Assembly (NCBI GenBank): GCA_031082125.1
Contig: JAVHLM010000005.1
Span: 124,001-188,000 of the forward strand
DNA: 64,000 nucleotides
Source: Candidatus Eremiobacterota bacterium
GTDB taxonomy: Bacteria > Vulcanimicrobiota > CADAWZ01 > Ess09-12
Direction: 5' to 3'
Part shown: in pieces, positions 51,640 through 62,005 of the stretch
Layout of the letters: every line of letters starts with the position of its first letter
How positions within the stretch are numbered: the stretch's first letter is position 1
Made by a program: the position numbers and the translations under genes
Notes under the pieces: generated by a model
The model's input: the letters and a program-made list of their open reading frames with translations, nothing else
The model's database searches: none
What the model was told of the DNA's origin: nothing

Positions 51640-51867
51640 ATGCAGGTGATCTGTAATTACTGTAAAGGGAAGGGACACGCGCCCTGCGGAGCCTGTGGCG
51701 GCGAGGGAATCATGGTATGCTTCCGCTGCCGTGGAGAGGGAGATGAAAGCTGCCCCGAATGCAGGGGAAAGAAGTATATTCCCTGTGGAGAATGTGAAGG
51801 GAAAGGCTTTCTCATGTGCAGCGGCTGCTCCGGCGGCGGCGTGATTGATACAACGGCCCTTGCATAG
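51640..51867 (+). CDS. CxxCxGxG zinc-finger mini-protein (DnaJ central-domain-like)
   Basis: A 75-aa protein built almost entirely of six CxxCxGxG-type units (CNYCKGKG, CGACGGEG, CFRCRGEG, CPECRGKK, CGECEGKG, CSGCSGGG), the pattern of the DnaJ Cys-rich domain, which has only four units. Twelve cysteines could bind three zinc ions. There is no J-domain or client-binding part. The start ATG at 51640 follows GAGGAGGAA; the longer upstream frame is only an extension into the neighbouring gene. It lies 13 bp after that gene's stop, so the two are co-transcribed. It may act as a zinc-binding chaperone fragment, disulphide handler or RNA-binding protein. Confidence 0.75.
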   Translation: MQVICNYCKGKGHAPCGACGGEGIMVCFRCRGEGDESCPECRGKKYIPCGECEGKGFLMCSGCSGGGVIDTTALA

Positions 51868-51954
51868 CTCGGCAGCAGGGCAGGTATTCCAACAGTGCTG
51901 CCTGTCGCTGACGGGCAGCAACTGAGCGCACTAACTGAAAAGAAAGGTGAGACT

Positions 51955-53382
51955 ATGTATTTATTCAAGCAGGTTTTCCGACAGGCTCTCCCGATGGCAC
52001 TTCTGGCAGTGATGCTTATTGCCTTGTGCTTCTCTCCCCTCCCGGCGGCGGCTTCTCATCCCCTGCCGATGCTGGTGGGTGAGAAAGTGGAGAAGGATGA
52101 AAAAGAGGAACTGCTCCTTCCCTCCTATGAGCGGTATCTCAAGGATCCCTCGAAGCTCGGTTTTTCTCCCGATTTCAGGCTCTTCAAGACGGCATATATG
52201 TATCTCAAGACTCAGTATGTCGTGGCCGTTGAAGACGCCGTGCTCCAGAAGAGCTGCGAAAAAGAGGTGAACAGGCTTTTAAAGACTGCAAAGGCAGCTC
52301 CCTCCACATCTTTCAAGGTGACAAGCTTCAATTCACTTGAGAAGGAGATAGAGAAGTTCAGCCCCCCGATGAACAATGACCTGCTCTGGTATGCCGCCAT
52401 CCAGGGAATCCTTCTTGGCCTCAACGACCCTTACACCATTATCATGACTCCCAAGGAATATACCACGCTTATGGAGCAGATGCAGTCTGTCTCGTTCGGC
52501 GGAATAGGCATCTATGTCGAGCTCGACAAGGAGCACAACAACGCTCTCACGGTATTTGAGCCCATTGAGGGGACGCCGGCCTTCAAGGCAGGCCTTCAGT
52601 CCCAGGATGCCATTGTTTTTGTCGACGGCGTGAGCACAAAGGGCATGGCACTTGACATGGCGGTGAGCAAAATGCGGGGACCTATCGGCACGACCGTGGT
52701 GCTCACCATCAAGAGGCCGGGAGTGAAGCAGCTTCTGAAATTCTCCCTCCAGAGGGAAAATATCAAGATCCACTCCGTCTCTTGCAAGGTGCTCCAGGGA
52801 AAATACGGCTATATCAGGATCAGGACCTTCGGCGAGGACACGGGAGATGAGTTTGCCAAAGCCCTCAACAAGCTTGAGGAGAAAAAGGTGAAAGGCCTTA
52901 TCGTGGACCTGCGCAATAACGGGGGAGGCTATATTGACGCGGCGGTGAAGGTGTGCAGCAAGTTTGTCGAGCCGGGAGGAGTAGTGGTCTCCGTGATGGG
53001 AAGGACCGGGGCGAAGAACGCCTACCGCTCTGACGGCTCACAGCGCGTTTCCCTGCCGCTTCTGGTCCTGGTCAACAAATTCTCTGCGAGCGCCTCGGAG
53101 ATAACGGCGGGAGCCATCCAGGATGACGGCCTGGGCATTCTCATGGGCACCAAGACTTACGGAAAGGGATCGGTGCAGCAGATTCTCCCAATTCCGGGCG
53201 GCGGCGCCTTCAAGATCACGACGGCTCATTACTATACTCCCAAGGGGCGCAATATTGACAAAAAGGGTATCGCCCCCGACGTGACCGTCACGATGGAGCC
53301 CAAGCAGGTGGGAAGAAAGGATGACACCCAGCTCCGGAGCGCAGTGCTCTATCTGGATAAAAAGCAGGGACAGAACCTTTGA
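51955..53382 (+). CDS. ctpA: C-terminal processing peptidase (S41 family)
   Basis: A 475-aa exported serine protease. A signal or anchor helix (about 8-33) precedes a helical region, then a PDZ domain (about 180-265, FGGIGIYVELD... GTPAFKAGL) that recognises hydrophobic C-termini. The S41 core follows (about 275-460) with LIVDLRNNGGGY, the serine motif NKFSASASE and the lysine motif KTYGKGSVQ, forming the Ser/Lys dyad. It cleaves periplasmic or secreted proteins at their C-termini. The start ATG at 51955 has AAAGGTGAG. It overlaps miaB by a TGATG junction. Confidence 0.93.
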   Translation: MYLFKQVFRQALPMALLAVMLIALCFSPLPAAASHPLPMLVGEKVEKDEKEELLLPSYERYLKDPSKLGFSPDFRLFKTAYMYLKTQYVVAVEDAVLQKSCEKEVNRLLKTAKAAPSTSFKVTSFNSLEKEIEKFSPPMNNDLLWYAAIQGILLGLNDPYTIIMTPKEYTTLMEQMQSVSFGGIGIYVELDKEHNNALTVFEPIEGTPAFKAGLQSQDAIVFVDGVSTKGMALDMAVSKMRGPIGTTVVLTIKRPGVKQLLKFSLQRENIKIHSVSCKVLQGKYGYIRIRTFGEDTGDEFAKALNKLEEKKVKGLIVDLRNNGGGYIDAAVKVCSKFVEPGGVVVSVMGRTGAKNAYRSDGSQRVSLPLLVLVNKFSASASEITAGAIQDDGLGILMGTKTYGKGSVQQILPIPGGGAFKITTAHYYTPKGRNIDKKGIAPDVTVTMEPKQVGRKDDTQLRSAVLYLDKKQGQNL

Positions 53383-54695
53383 TGGATGGGCTGCGCTATT
53401 ACCTCAAGACCTATGGCTGCCAGAAAAATGAATATGACTCGGAAGTGCTTGCGGCGCTCCTCCACTCCATGGGGTATGCTCCCGCCGGGGCAGCCGAAGA
53501 GGCGCACCTCATCGTGCTCAACACCTGCTCTGTGAGAAACAACGCCGATGAGAAGGTCTATGGGAGGCTTGGCCATTACAAGCGCCTCAAGGGAGGCATC
53601 CTGGACCCCCTCATTATCGTGACGGGGTGCCTGGCGCAGAAGGATGGTGAATCGCTTCTCAGGCGCTTTGCCCACGTGGACGTGGTCCTCGGCACGCGAA
53701 ATCTTGACAGGCTTCCCCAGGCCATAGATTACGTGAGAACGACGGGATTGCGCTACAATGCCTGCGAGATGAGGGCGATGGATTTCGAGTCCCTCCGCCC
53801 CCTGCGCTCGAATGCTTTCTCCGCCTGGATACCTGTCAGTGAGGGGTGCAACTGCCACTGCACCTTCTGCATTGTTCCGAGGGTGAGGGGTGCCATGACA
53901 AGCCGCGAGCCCTCTGCAATAATAGGGGAGGTCAAGGAGTTTGCCGCCGCGGGGGGCAAGGAAGTGACGCTCTTGGGGCAGAATGTGAATGCATACGGCA
54001 GTGATCTCCCTTCAGGCATAGGCTTTGCAGGCCTGCTCGAGGAAGTGAACCGCCTGGAGGGCCTTTCCCGAATACGCTTCACCTCGCCTCACCCGGCAAA
54101 TTTTTCCGCCGGTCTCATAGAAAAGCTCGCGTCTTTGGACAAGGTATGCGAGGTCCTCCACCTCCCCCTGCAGTCAGGCGATGACAAGGTCCTGAGGCGT
54201 ATGGGAAGAACCTATACAACCGCTATGTACAGAGACCTCGTGGCGAGCCTGCGCGGGGCCATTCCCGGCCTCAGCCTCACCACCGATATCATCGTGGGAT
54301 TCCCCGGCGAGGAGGAGGGGCATTTCAGGAACACTCTTGCCTTTGTTGAGGAAATGGCCTTTGACAGCGCCTTTATGTTCGCCTATTCAGAAAGGGAGGG
54401 GACCGCTGCAGTGAAAATGAAGGATGCCGTTCCCCCGCCGGTGAGGATGGAAAGGCTCCATGAGCTTGTAGGGAAGCAGAATGATATCTCTCTCCTCAAA
54501 AACATGACCCATGAGGGAGCCCATGAGGAAGTGCTTGTGGAGAGCATCTCCAGGAAAAAAAAATCGGTCCTTACCGGGAGAACGAGGAGAAATAAGGTGG
54601 TAAATTTTGAAGGAACTCCCGATTTGATTGGCGAAATAGTGCAGGTTAAGCTCAAAAAAGCCTATACATGGGGATTCATGGGAGAAAAACTCTAA
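53382..54695 (+). CDS. miaB: tRNA-2-methylthio-N6-dimethylallyladenosine synthase
   Basis: A 437-aa radical-SAM methylthiotransferase acting on A37 of certain tRNAs. The N-terminal UPF0004 domain has the three cluster cysteines (Cys13 in TYGCQKNEYDS, Cys49 in NTCSVR, Cys83 in VTGCLAQ). The radical-SAM motif is Cys156-x3-Cys160-x2-Cys163 in SEGCNCHCTFC, and a TRAM domain ends the chain (about 372-437). Start ATG 53382 lies within the ctpA stop (TGATG). The first-domain motif NTCSVRNNAD supports MiaB over the paralogues MtaB and RimO. Confidence 0.94.
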   Translation: MDGLRYYLKTYGCQKNEYDSEVLAALLHSMGYAPAGAAEEAHLIVLNTCSVRNNADEKVYGRLGHYKRLKGGILDPLIIVTGCLAQKDGESLLRRFAHVDVVLGTRNLDRLPQAIDYVRTTGLRYNACEMRAMDFESLRPLRSNAFSAWIPVSEGCNCHCTFCIVPRVRGAMTSREPSAIIGEVKEFAAAGGKEVTLLGQNVNAYGSDLPSGIGFAGLLEEVNRLEGLSRIRFTSPHPANFSAGLIEKLASLDKVCEVLHLPLQSGDDKVLRRMGRTYTTAMYRDLVASLRGAIPGLSLTTDIIVGFPGEEEGHFRNTLAFVEEMAFDSAFMFAYSEREGTAAVKMKDAVPPPVRMERLHELVGKQNDISLLKNMTHEGAHEEVLVESISRKKKSVLTGRTRRNKVVNFEGTPDLIGEIVQVKLKKAYTWGFMGEKL

Positions 54696-54709
54696 AAGGG
54701 GCGCACACC

Positions 54710-57700
54710 ATGGCATCAACCCCTGATGATGCAGGCAAGCTCAGAGAATACAAAGAGCTCGAGTTGAGAAAAAAGGTATATCTCATCACCGAGGAGTACC
54801 TGAACATTCTCTCCACTCTTGATTCTGCTGCCATGCTCCCGGAGATTACCAGGATAATTGCCGAGACAATGGATGTGCCTTCCTGCTACCTTATGGTCTT
54901 CTACCCCGATGCCGGCCGCCTTGAGCTTGAGGCATACTCCGGCCTCGGCATGATGAGCTTTAAAACGCACAGCCTTCCCTACGGCGATGGCGTGGAAGGG
55001 TGGGTCGCCAAAGAGCGCGCGCCTCTTGTGATCACTGATATCGCCTCAGATCACCGGGTGGGCAGGCTCCTCAAGACTGACGGCAGCAAAGAGTCCCTGA
55101 TGGCCATGCCCTTGATCCTCAGGGGCGACTTCCTCGGCGTCGTGAGCATCATCTCCGAGGAACCCGACAAGTTTGACGAGAGAATGATCCAGCTCTTCTC
55201 GATCGTATGCTCGAAAAGCGCCCAGAGCATCAAGAGAGCGCTCGAGTTCAAGGAAAAGGACCGGCAGACCAGGGAGTACGAGACCATTACGAAGATCATG
55301 GATTTCACCGCCGAGGTGAAGTCCAGGGACGAGTTCGTGCGCCACCTCGAAAGGGCAGTGGCCAAGATGCTGGCGGTGAGCGAATGCATAATAGAACTGA
55401 GGGATGCCCCCAGGAAAGAGAGGGAGCGCCTCTGTTCAATGCCTCATCTGGATAAGTGCACTGCCATAAAGACCATGGCGCCCGTGATCATCATGCCCCA
55501 CAAGGTCTCCTGCAAGCACAAGAAGCTTGTCAAAATGCGCCCCTCTGTCTGTGTCCCCCTGCGGGTCCCCGAGGAAGTCCTGGGCACCATGTATCTTGAG
55601 ATGCCCTCCGAGGAGTTCATGGGCCACAACCGTGAAGGGTTCTACCGCATCCTTGGTCTTCACATCTCCTCTGTTCTCCACAAGTACCTCAGCGCAGGCA
55701 GATATGAAAAGCGCCTTGAAGCGCTTGCCTCCCTTTACCGGGTATCAAATATCATGGACACGACGGCCCATATCCAGGATGCCCTTGACATGATAATCAA
55801 AACCGTGGCGCGCCTGCTTGAAGCGGAAAGAGTGCAGATCATGCTGCTCACGGAAGACGAATCGGAGATTTATGTGAGAGCCTCGTGGAGCCAGGACGGG
55901 AAGCCCTTCGGCGTCCCCCGCATGAAAGTGGGGGAAGGCGTGGCGGGATGGGTCATAAAGCATGGAAAGCCTTACAGTATAAGGGACACCAGCAACGACC
56001 CCGTTTTCATCCCCTCGCCCGACGGCCAGAAAGAGCTCAAATCGCTCCTCTGCGTTCCCCTCATGGTGAAAAACAAGAAGCTCGGCGTTATCAACGTAGG
56101 CACCAAGCACCGGGAAAGGGCTTTCTCTGACGATGACATCAAGACCCTTGTCATGATATCATCAAGGGCTGCGCTTGCCATAGAGAATGCCCAGCTCGCC
56201 GAGAAGATCAGGGACTATATCAGCCAGATGCGCGATAAGAACGATCTGCTCGAAAAGAACCGGGTCCAGCTTATGAAGAAAGGCGAGGAGCTTGAATCGG
56301 CCAATGTGAGCCTGAGTGAGTCCCTCGGGCAGCTCCAGCAGGCAAACAACCAGCTTTCCACGCTCTACGAGATCTCAAAGACCATTGCAAGCACCCTGGA
56401 CTTGAACACCATTCTGGACGAAGCCCTCAGGAAGCTCATGAAGATCCTGAGCACCCCTCTGGGAGCCATCTACCTGTTCCTCTCAAACGAAGAGAAAGGC
56501 GTCTTTGAGCTCGCCGCGAGCAGGGGGATGAAGAAGGCCCAGGAGCGCTTTTTCGAGATCCGCATAGAGGATATCCCTCCCAAAGTCATGCGGAGCCTCC
56601 TCCAGAAGAAAAAGCCCCTCTTTCTCGAGGAGCAGGAGGAGCTGGCCTCTCTCAGGGACATCGGCGTTGACCCCAGGGTGAAGGCCATGTATATCTGGCC
56701 TCTGGTGGCCAAGGAGAAGACCATGGGCGTTCTTACCCTCACCTGCGGCGGGGGCAAGCTCAGGGACGACGAGCTCCACATGATCTCGGCCCTCACGCAC
56801 CAGATTTCAGGCGCCATTGAAAACGCGCGCCTCTACCAGGAGAGCACCACCAGGGCGAGAGAGCTCTCCTCCATCCACCAGATCATCACCTCCATCATCT
56901 CGGGAGACCCGGTCCAGGAGAAGCTCGACCGCACGGTGAAGCTCGCTGCCGAATTGATGGGGCAGGAGTTCTGCTGCGTGATCATGGTCGAGGGAAGCAC
57001 GCACCTCATGCTCAGAGCTGCCCATGGCCTGAGCCATGAGTTCAAGATGAACTGGCACAGCGGCGCCCTTTCAGGGATATTCGAGAAAGTGCTCAAGGGA
57101 AAAAAGGTCTTCGCCTATCCGACAGTTCCCGAAGAAGTCTCCTTTCTCTCCAGGATGCAGATAGAGTCGATCATAGTGGCCCCTCTGGAGATGCAGGAGG
57201 GAATCGCCGGCGTGATCATGCTCGGCAATTACCGTTCCTATCAATACCGTGCCGAAGAAAAGAAGCTGCTCCTTTTCCTTGCAGACCAGATGGCCCTGGG
57301 CATCCAGAATATCACTCTCTACAGCAATGCCATCCTGGAGAAGAACAAGATGCAGGCTATTCTGAACAGTATGGGCGACGGCGTGATAACCCTCAACTGG
57401 AAGAGGGAGATAACGGCCTGTAACGAAGCCGCCCTCACCATCTCGGGCTGGAGTGAAGAGGAAATGATCGGGAAATCCTGCCCCGATTTATTCCATGGCA
57501 AGGATCACTCGGGAATCGACCAGTGCGAGTCAAACTGCCCCCTCATCCAGATGCTGAGGTCTGAAGAGTCCATGTCCAGGGGCATCAAGAACAAGGGGAG
57601 CATAGTCACGAAGAACGGCGAGGAAAAGTACATAGAAGCCACCCACTCGCTTCTCTCCGTGGAGAGCGATCTCACCGGCGAGGTGATAGTATTCCGCGAT

Positions 57701-58402
57701 GTGACGGAAGAGAAGATGCTCCAGCAGATGAAGTCTGATTTCATTGCGAGCGTGGCCCATGACCTCAGGACGCCCCTTGCCGCCATCAAGGGCTATGCCA
57801 TGACCCTCATCAAGCATGGGGGAAAATTTGACAAGGATACGCAGAAAGAGTTTTTCATGATAATAAACTCTGAGATTGACAGGCTCACCAGGCTCCTTGA
57901 GAACCTTCTGAACCTCACCAAGATGGAAGTGGGAAAGCTTATCACCCGTTCTGAGAATTTCAACGTGCTGATCCTTCTGAAGAAGGTCAAGGATCTTTAC
58001 CAGATGAATACTTCCAAGCATGCCATCACTATTGACGGCGGCCAGAACATGCCTTATGTCCGTGCCGACATTGACCAGGTCGAGCAGATTCTGAACAATC
58101 TTGTGAGCAATGCAATCAAGTATTCTCCCCAGGGAGGGCATGTCGCTCTCAGTCTTGCCGTTGACGACGGCTTTGTAAGGGTCTGTGCTGAAGATGAGGG
58201 CATTGGCATCCCCGAGCATGAGCTTCAGAATGTCTTTGAGCGCTACCACCGCGTTGACAGCTCGATGACCAGGAGGATTGCCGGGACAGGCCTGGGCCTT
58301 TACATCACCAAGATTCTTGCCGAGGCCCAGGGCGGGAAGGTATGGGTTGAGAGCACCCAGGGAAAGGGCTCGCGGTTCTTTTTCACCCTTCCCGTGGCAT
58401 AA
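54710..58402 (+). CDS. Multi-GAF hybrid-sensing histidine kinase
   Basis: A cytoplasmic kinase of 1230 aa with no membrane helix. It has GAF domains at about 30-175, 180-325 (divergent, Cys-rich: CTAIKTM... VSCKHKK), 335-480, 550-700 and 705-860, a coiled coil at 490-540, a PAS domain at about 875-995 (ILNSMGDGVITLN), HisKA with His1017 in SVAHDLRTPL, and HATPase with N-box LVSNAIKY, G1 DEGIGI and G2 GTGLGLY. Five GAF-type modules in one chain suggest several ligands or redox inputs. Start ATG 54710; AAAAGGGG lies just upstream, 14 bp after the miaB stop. No receiver gene adjoins. Confidence 0.88.
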   Translation: MASTPDDAGKLREYKELELRKKVYLITEEYLNILSTLDSAAMLPEITRIIAETMDVPSCYLMVFYPDAGRLELEAYSGLGMMSFKTHSLPYGDGVEGWVAKERAPLVITDIASDHRVGRLLKTDGSKESLMAMPLILRGDFLGVVSIISEEPDKFDERMIQLFSIVCSKSAQSIKRALEFKEKDRQTREYETITKIMDFTAEVKSRDEFVRHLERAVAKMLAVSECIIELRDAPRKERERLCSMPHLDKCTAIKTMAPVIIMPHKVSCKHKKLVKMRPSVCVPLRVPEEVLGTMYLEMPSEEFMGHNREGFYRILGLHISSVLHKYLSAGRYEKRLEALASLYRVSNIMDTTAHIQDALDMIIKTVARLLEAERVQIMLLTEDESEIYVRASWSQDGKPFGVPRMKVGEGVAGWVIKHGKPYSIRDTSNDPVFIPSPDGQKELKSLLCVPLMVKNKKLGVINVGTKHRERAFSDDDIKTLVMISSRAALAIENAQLAEKIRDYISQMRDKNDLLEKNRVQLMKKGEELESANVSLSESLGQLQQANNQLSTLYEISKTIASTLDLNTILDEALRKLMKILSTPLGAIYLFLSNEEKGVFELAASRGMKKAQERFFEIRIEDIPPKVMRSLLQKKKPLFLEEQEELASLRDIGVDPRVKAMYIWPLVAKEKTMGVLTLTCGGGKLRDDELHMISALTHQISGAIENARLYQESTTRARELSSIHQIITSIISGDPVQEKLDRTVKLAAELMGQEFCCVIMVEGSTHLMLRAAHGLSHEFKMNWHSGALSGIFEKVLKGKKVFAYPTVPEEVSFLSRMQIESIIVAPLEMQEGIAGVIMLGNYRSYQYRAEEKKLLLFLADQMALGIQNITLYSNAILEKNKMQAILNSMGDGVITLNWKREITACNEAALTISGWSEEEMIGKSCPDLFHGKDHSGIDQCESNCPLIQMLRSEESMSRGIKNKGSIVTKNGEEKYIEATHSLLSVESDLTGEVIVFRDVTEEKMLQQMKSDFIASVAHDLRTPLAAIKGYAMTLIKHGGKFDKDTQKEFFMIINSEIDRLTRLLENLLNLTKMEVGKLITRSENFNVLILLKKVKDLYQMNTSKHAITIDGGQNMPYVRADIDQVEQILNNLVSNAIKYSPQGGHVALSLAVDDGFVRVCAEDEGIGIPEHELQNVFERYHRVDSSMTRRIAGTGLGLYITKILAEAQGGKVWVESTQGKGSRFFFTLPVA

Positions 58403-58429
58403 AATCACTTACGGAGGCAGAGGAATGAA

Positions 58430-59533
58430 ATGATTAAAAGAGGCACGACACTGCTCGGCATACTGATGGTGCTGGCACTCTTTTCCGCCGGAAGGGCATG
58501 GGCCCAGCTTCCTGACTCGCTGAAGAAAAAGCTCCACTCCCAGAAGGAGTGCGGCGTCTTCGTGGTCATGGACAGGAACGTGGCCGATATCAGCCGCCTT
58601 GCCAGAGAGCCCGCCATGGCAAAGATACTGGTGATCCAGGTCATGCCCGAGAAAATGACGGCCGAGCTCGGTGATGTGCTCATGAAATGGGTCCGCGACG
58701 AGGGGGGCACCGTATGGTTTTATGACTCCCGCCTTGCAAAATATTTCGGGATGGAGGAGCTGCCCATCACGGCTGCGGCAATGAGCAAGAAGATGGACGG
58801 TGAATACGGAGGCAGGAAGCATCCGGGAATCGCCATACTGGGCCAGCCTTTCGGCGAGCACCCCGTGCTGTCGGGGGTGACGGGAGCCGTGGTTTTTGTG
58901 ATGAAGGTAAGCGAGGGAAATTACAGCGCCGTGAACTCAGGGGGAGCCGTCAAGGCCCTTCTCAAGACAGAGCTGATAAAGCCTGCCGCCATATCGGCAA
59001 TCAGGGAAGAAGGGAAAGGTCGTGTCATCCTCAAGCCCCTTCTCTGGCCTGATCAGGTTGACGGCGCCCGTTTCCAGGCGAACCTGCTGGAGTATTCGGC
59101 AGGATTCCCCATCCCCCGCATCACCGACGAGCAGTCCAGGATTACCGACGAGCTCCTTGTGGAGAAGAAAGAGGGAGCAGCCCTCAAGGAAGTTGATGTC
59201 CTCGTTCTTGCCGACGGGCGGACCGTGTGGGGCAAAGTGCTGGAAGGCGACATCACCATGGAGGCGCCTGACAAGAGCGTCAAGTGCCTGGTAGGTGACA
59301 TCAGCTCAATTGAGATTGGGGAGGCTTCCGGGCTTGACACCATGATTACCAAAAAAGACAAGAAGCTGAAGGGCTTTCTCTCCCTCAAGGGGGGGCTCCA
59401 GTTCATGACGCCGAGCGGGGCGAAAGTCTTACTGGAGAAAAAGGAGATAAAAAAGATTCTCTTTAACCGGAGCAAGGAGGAACAGGGTCGTGGAAGAATT
59501 GACACCCCGGATAATAGTGGAGGAACTCGATAA
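58430..59533 (+). CDS. Exported GATase-like protein with duplicated C-terminal beta segment, function unknown
   Basis: A 367-aa protein. A signal peptide (residues 1-26, [12 protein letters not shown]) precedes an alpha/beta region (about 40-235) that resembles the ThuA/GATase1-like fold seen in secreted DUF4159-type proteins ([25 protein letters not shown]). The C-terminal part (about 255-355) has two similar beta segments ([21 protein letters not shown]... and [17 protein letters not shown]...). The last 44 bp overlap the hslU start, so the two genes share a transcript, although one is exported and one is cytoplasmic. The start ATG at 58430 has GGAGGCAGAGG ahead. Confidence 0.6.
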   Translation: MIKRGTTLLGILMVLALFSAGRAWAQLPDSLKKKLHSQKECGVFVVMDRNVADISRLAREPAMAKILVIQVMPEKMTAELGDVLMKWVRDEGGTVWFYDSRLAKYFGMEELPITAAAMSKKMDGEYGGRKHPGIAILGQPFGEHPVLSGVTGAVVFVMKVSEGNYSAVNSGGAVKALLKTELIKPAAISAIREEGKGRVILKPLLWPDQVDGARFQANLLEYSAGFPIPRITDEQSRITDELLVEKKEGAALKEVDVLVLADGRTVWGKVLEGDITMEAPDKSVKCLVGDISSIEIGEASGLDTMITKKDKKLKGFLSLKGGLQFMTPSGAKVLLEKKEIKKILFNRSKEEQGRGRIDTPDNSGGTR

Positions 59534-60890
59534 GTTCATCATAGGCCAGCAGGAAGCGAAGCGGTCGGTGGCCATTGCGCTGAGAAACCGCTACAGGAGG
59601 GAAAGGCTCCCTGAAGACCTGAGAGATGAAGTGATACCCAAGAATATCCTCATGATAGGGCCCACGGGCGTAGGGAAAACGGAGATTGCGAGGAGGCTTG
59701 CCCGCCTTACGCAGGCCCCCTTCATCAAGATTGAGGCGACCAAGTACACCGAGGTCGGATATGTGGGACGCGATGTGGAATCTATGATACGGGACCTTGT
59801 CGAGGCTTCGGTGCGCATGGTAGAAAGAGAGCGGCGGCTTGCTGTTGAAGAGAGGGCGAAAGAGCTCGCTACGGAGAGGATTCTCAACATCATGAAGCCG
59901 CGCTTTAAAAAGGAGCAAGGCACGTCGCCTCTCTCGGTGCTTCTCGGCGGCATGGGCATCCCTTCGCCCGGTCAGAACACCCACCAGGCAGAAGACCGCG
60001 GCGAAGAGTTCGAACAAGAGAGAGGCAGCCTCAAGGACCGCCTCGAATCGGGGGAGCTTGACGAGGTGACCATAGAGATAGAGATTGAGGAAGGCATTCC
60101 CTCGGTGATAGAGGTCTTTTCCGGCTCGGGCATGGAAGAGATGGGGGTGAATTTCCAGGACATCCTGGGGGGCCTCCTGCCCAAGCGGAAAAAGAAAAGG
60201 ACGGTCACGGTGGCCGACGCCAAGAAGATCCTTGCCTTTGAGGAGGCGCAGAGGCTCATTGACATGGAAGAGGTGAAGAGGGAGGCCATCTCGAAGGTCG
60301 AGCGCCACGGCATAATCTTCCTCGACGAGCTTGACAAGATCGCGGGAAGAGAGAAGGGATACGGCCCCGATGTCTCAAGGGAGGGGGTGCAGCGCGATAT
60401 TCTCCCCATCGTGGAAGGCTCAACGGTGAACACCAAGTATGGGCCAGTGAAGACCGATCACATCCTGTTTATCGCGGCGGGAGCTTTTCACGTGAGCAAG
60501 CCCTCCGATCTGATCCCGGAGCTCCAGGGCCGTTTCCCCATAAGGGTTGAGCTCAAGAGCCTCACGAGAGAGGATTTTGTCAAGATTCTCACGGAGCCCA
60601 GGAACGCCCTCGTGAGGCAGTACAGGGAGCTCCTGTTGACAGAGGGCGTGGAAGTGGACTTTACCAATGAAGGAATCGATGAAATCGCCAGGCTCTCGGA
60701 GCAGGTGAACGAGCAGACGGAGAACATAGGCGCGAGAAGGCTTCACACGATCATGGAGAAGCTCCTGGAAAACCTGAGCTTCAGCGCGTCAGAGCACGGG
60801 GGAGATAAAATCTCCATTGACGGCGAGTATGTCCGCCATGAGCTTCAGGACATAGTGAAAGACAAGGATCTGAGCAGGTATATCCTGTAG
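59490..60890 (+). CDS. hslU: ATP-dependent protease ATPase subunit HslU (ClpY)
   Basis: A 466-aa AAA+ unfoldase. Walker A GPTGVGKT begins at residue 57 (Lys63) and Walker B LDELDK has Asp279/Glu280. The pore motif GYVG and the I-domain insertion (about 105-240) are present, as are sensor features ([13 protein letters not shown]). The C-terminal hydrophobic tail that activates HslV ends RYIL. HslU normally works with the peptidase HslV, whose gene is usually directly upstream; here the upstream gene is an exported GATase-like protein, and no HslV occurs in the window. Start is GTG 59490 with AAGGAGG. Confidence 0.95.
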   Translation: MEELTPRIIVEELDKFIIGQQEAKRSVAIALRNRYRRERLPEDLRDEVIPKNILMIGPTGVGKTEIARRLARLTQAPFIKIEATKYTEVGYVGRDVESMIRDLVEASVRMVERERRLAVEERAKELATERILNIMKPRFKKEQGTSPLSVLLGGMGIPSPGQNTHQAEDRGEEFEQERGSLKDRLESGELDEVTIEIEIEEGIPSVIEVFSGSGMEEMGVNFQDILGGLLPKRKKKRTVTVADAKKILAFEEAQRLIDMEEVKREAISKVERHGIIFLDELDKIAGREKGYGPDVSREGVQRDILPIVEGSTVNTKYGPVKTDHILFIAAGAFHVSKPSDLIPELQGRFPIRVELKSLTREDFVKILTEPRNALVRQYRELLLTEGVEVDFTNEGIDEIARLSEQVNEQTENIGARRLHTIMEKLLENLSFSASEHGGDKISIDGEYVRHELQDIVKDKDLSRYIL

Positions 60891-61154
60891 AGAGGATTTT
60901 TCGCCGCCAGGGAGAAATAGTGACGTTTATTCAAGCAACACTGCAGGAATAAAGAGAGAGCCCATGAGGAAGGAGGTGAGAAGAGCAGGGAGGTAATGAC
61001 AGTCTAAAATCCCTTGATGCCATTCTTCCTGAAGGAGCGGCAGGGGGTAATTTCACACGCTTCTGATACGTGTCCGGGTCCCTTGGGAGCACTTCCCCGG
61101 GGCGGCACGGGGGGACGGAGCGGAGGCACCAAAACCAGAAAAGAGGAGAAAAAA
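60891..61154 (+). other. 264-bp non-coding leader ahead of rpsB
   Basis: No convincing coding sequence or terminator. The GC-rich part (about 61070-61135) can form local stems (TCCC-TT-GGGA and CCCCGGGG), as in ribosomal-protein S2 autoregulatory leaders, but I cannot show an S2-binding structure. The frame that runs through it in register with rpsB lacks a ribosome site. Confidence 0.35.
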
Positions 61155-61955
61155 ATGGCAATTATTTCAATGAAGCAACTGCTTGAGGCAGGGGTGCACT
61201 TCGGGCACCAGACAAGGCGATGGAATCCCAAGATGGCCCGGTATATCTTTACCGAGCGCAACGGCATCTACATCATCGATCTCCAGAAGACGGTGGTAAA
61301 GGTCAAGGAGGCCTACAATTTTATCCAGGAAGTGATCAAGGGAGGGAAGTCCATTCTCTTCGTGGGGACAAAGAAGCAGGCCCAGGAGGCCGTTTTTGAG
61401 GATGCCTCGCGGTGCGGCATGTTTTTCGTGAACCAGCGCTGGCTGGGGGGCATGCTTACCAATTTCAAGACCATAAAGAACAGGATCAACAGGCTCAAGG
61501 AGCTTGAGAGGGAGAGAGAGGAAGGCCTCTTCGAGGTGCTCCCGAAGAAAGAAGTCAAGCGAAAGATGGACGAGATGAAGAAGCTTGAGAAATTTCTTGG
61601 CGGCATCAAGCATATGGAAGATCCCCCCGGCGCTCTCTTCATTATTGACCCGAGGAAAGAGCGGATTGCAGTGGCCGAGGCAAGAAAGCTTAAAATTCCC
61701 ATCGTGGGAATCGTGGACACGAACTGTGATCCTGATGAGATAGATTATCCCATACCAGGTAATGATGATGCTATCAGGGCGGTAAAGCTGCTGTGCAGCA
61801 AGATCGCCGACGCGGTGATGGAAGCAAAGGCCGAGATTGAAGCCTTGAGAGTACAGGAGGAAGAGGGGGCCGAGCCCTCGGCAGAGGGAGAGCCCGGGGA
61901 AGTGGCTTCATCGGAAGCCCAGATAGTGACACCAGAGGAAGAGCCGGTGGCATAG
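61155..61955 (+). CDS. rpsB: 30S ribosomal protein S2
   Basis: A 266-aa S2 protein. Family blocks: [19 protein letters not shown] (residues 9-27), [13 protein letters not shown] (about 69-81), [24 protein letters not shown], and [20 protein letters not shown]. It carries a 35-residue acidic Glu/Ala/Pro tail after residue 232, longer than in E. coli. The start ATG at 61155 has GAGGAG ahead. First gene of the conserved rpsB-tsf-pyrH-frr cluster. Confidence 0.97.
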   Translation: MAIISMKQLLEAGVHFGHQTRRWNPKMARYIFTERNGIYIIDLQKTVVKVKEAYNFIQEVIKGGKSILFVGTKKQAQEAVFEDASRCGMFFVNQRWLGGMLTNFKTIKNRINRLKELEREREEGLFEVLPKKEVKRKMDEMKKLEKFLGGIKHMEDPPGALFIIDPRKERIAVAEARKLKIPIVGIVDTNCDPDEIDYPIPGNDDAIRAVKLLCSKIADAVMEAKAEIEALRVQEEEGAEPSAEGEPGEVASSEAQIVTPEEEPVA

Positions 61956-62005
61956 GAGCGCCTGGAAGCCGACGGCAGGTTCCATTCATATAAGGAGGAG
62001 AAGCA

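Noticed and set aside
51896-51920. TGCTGCC/GGCAGCA hairpin before ctpA
   Set aside because: Short stem, no T-run; could be chance. Not called as terminator or switch.
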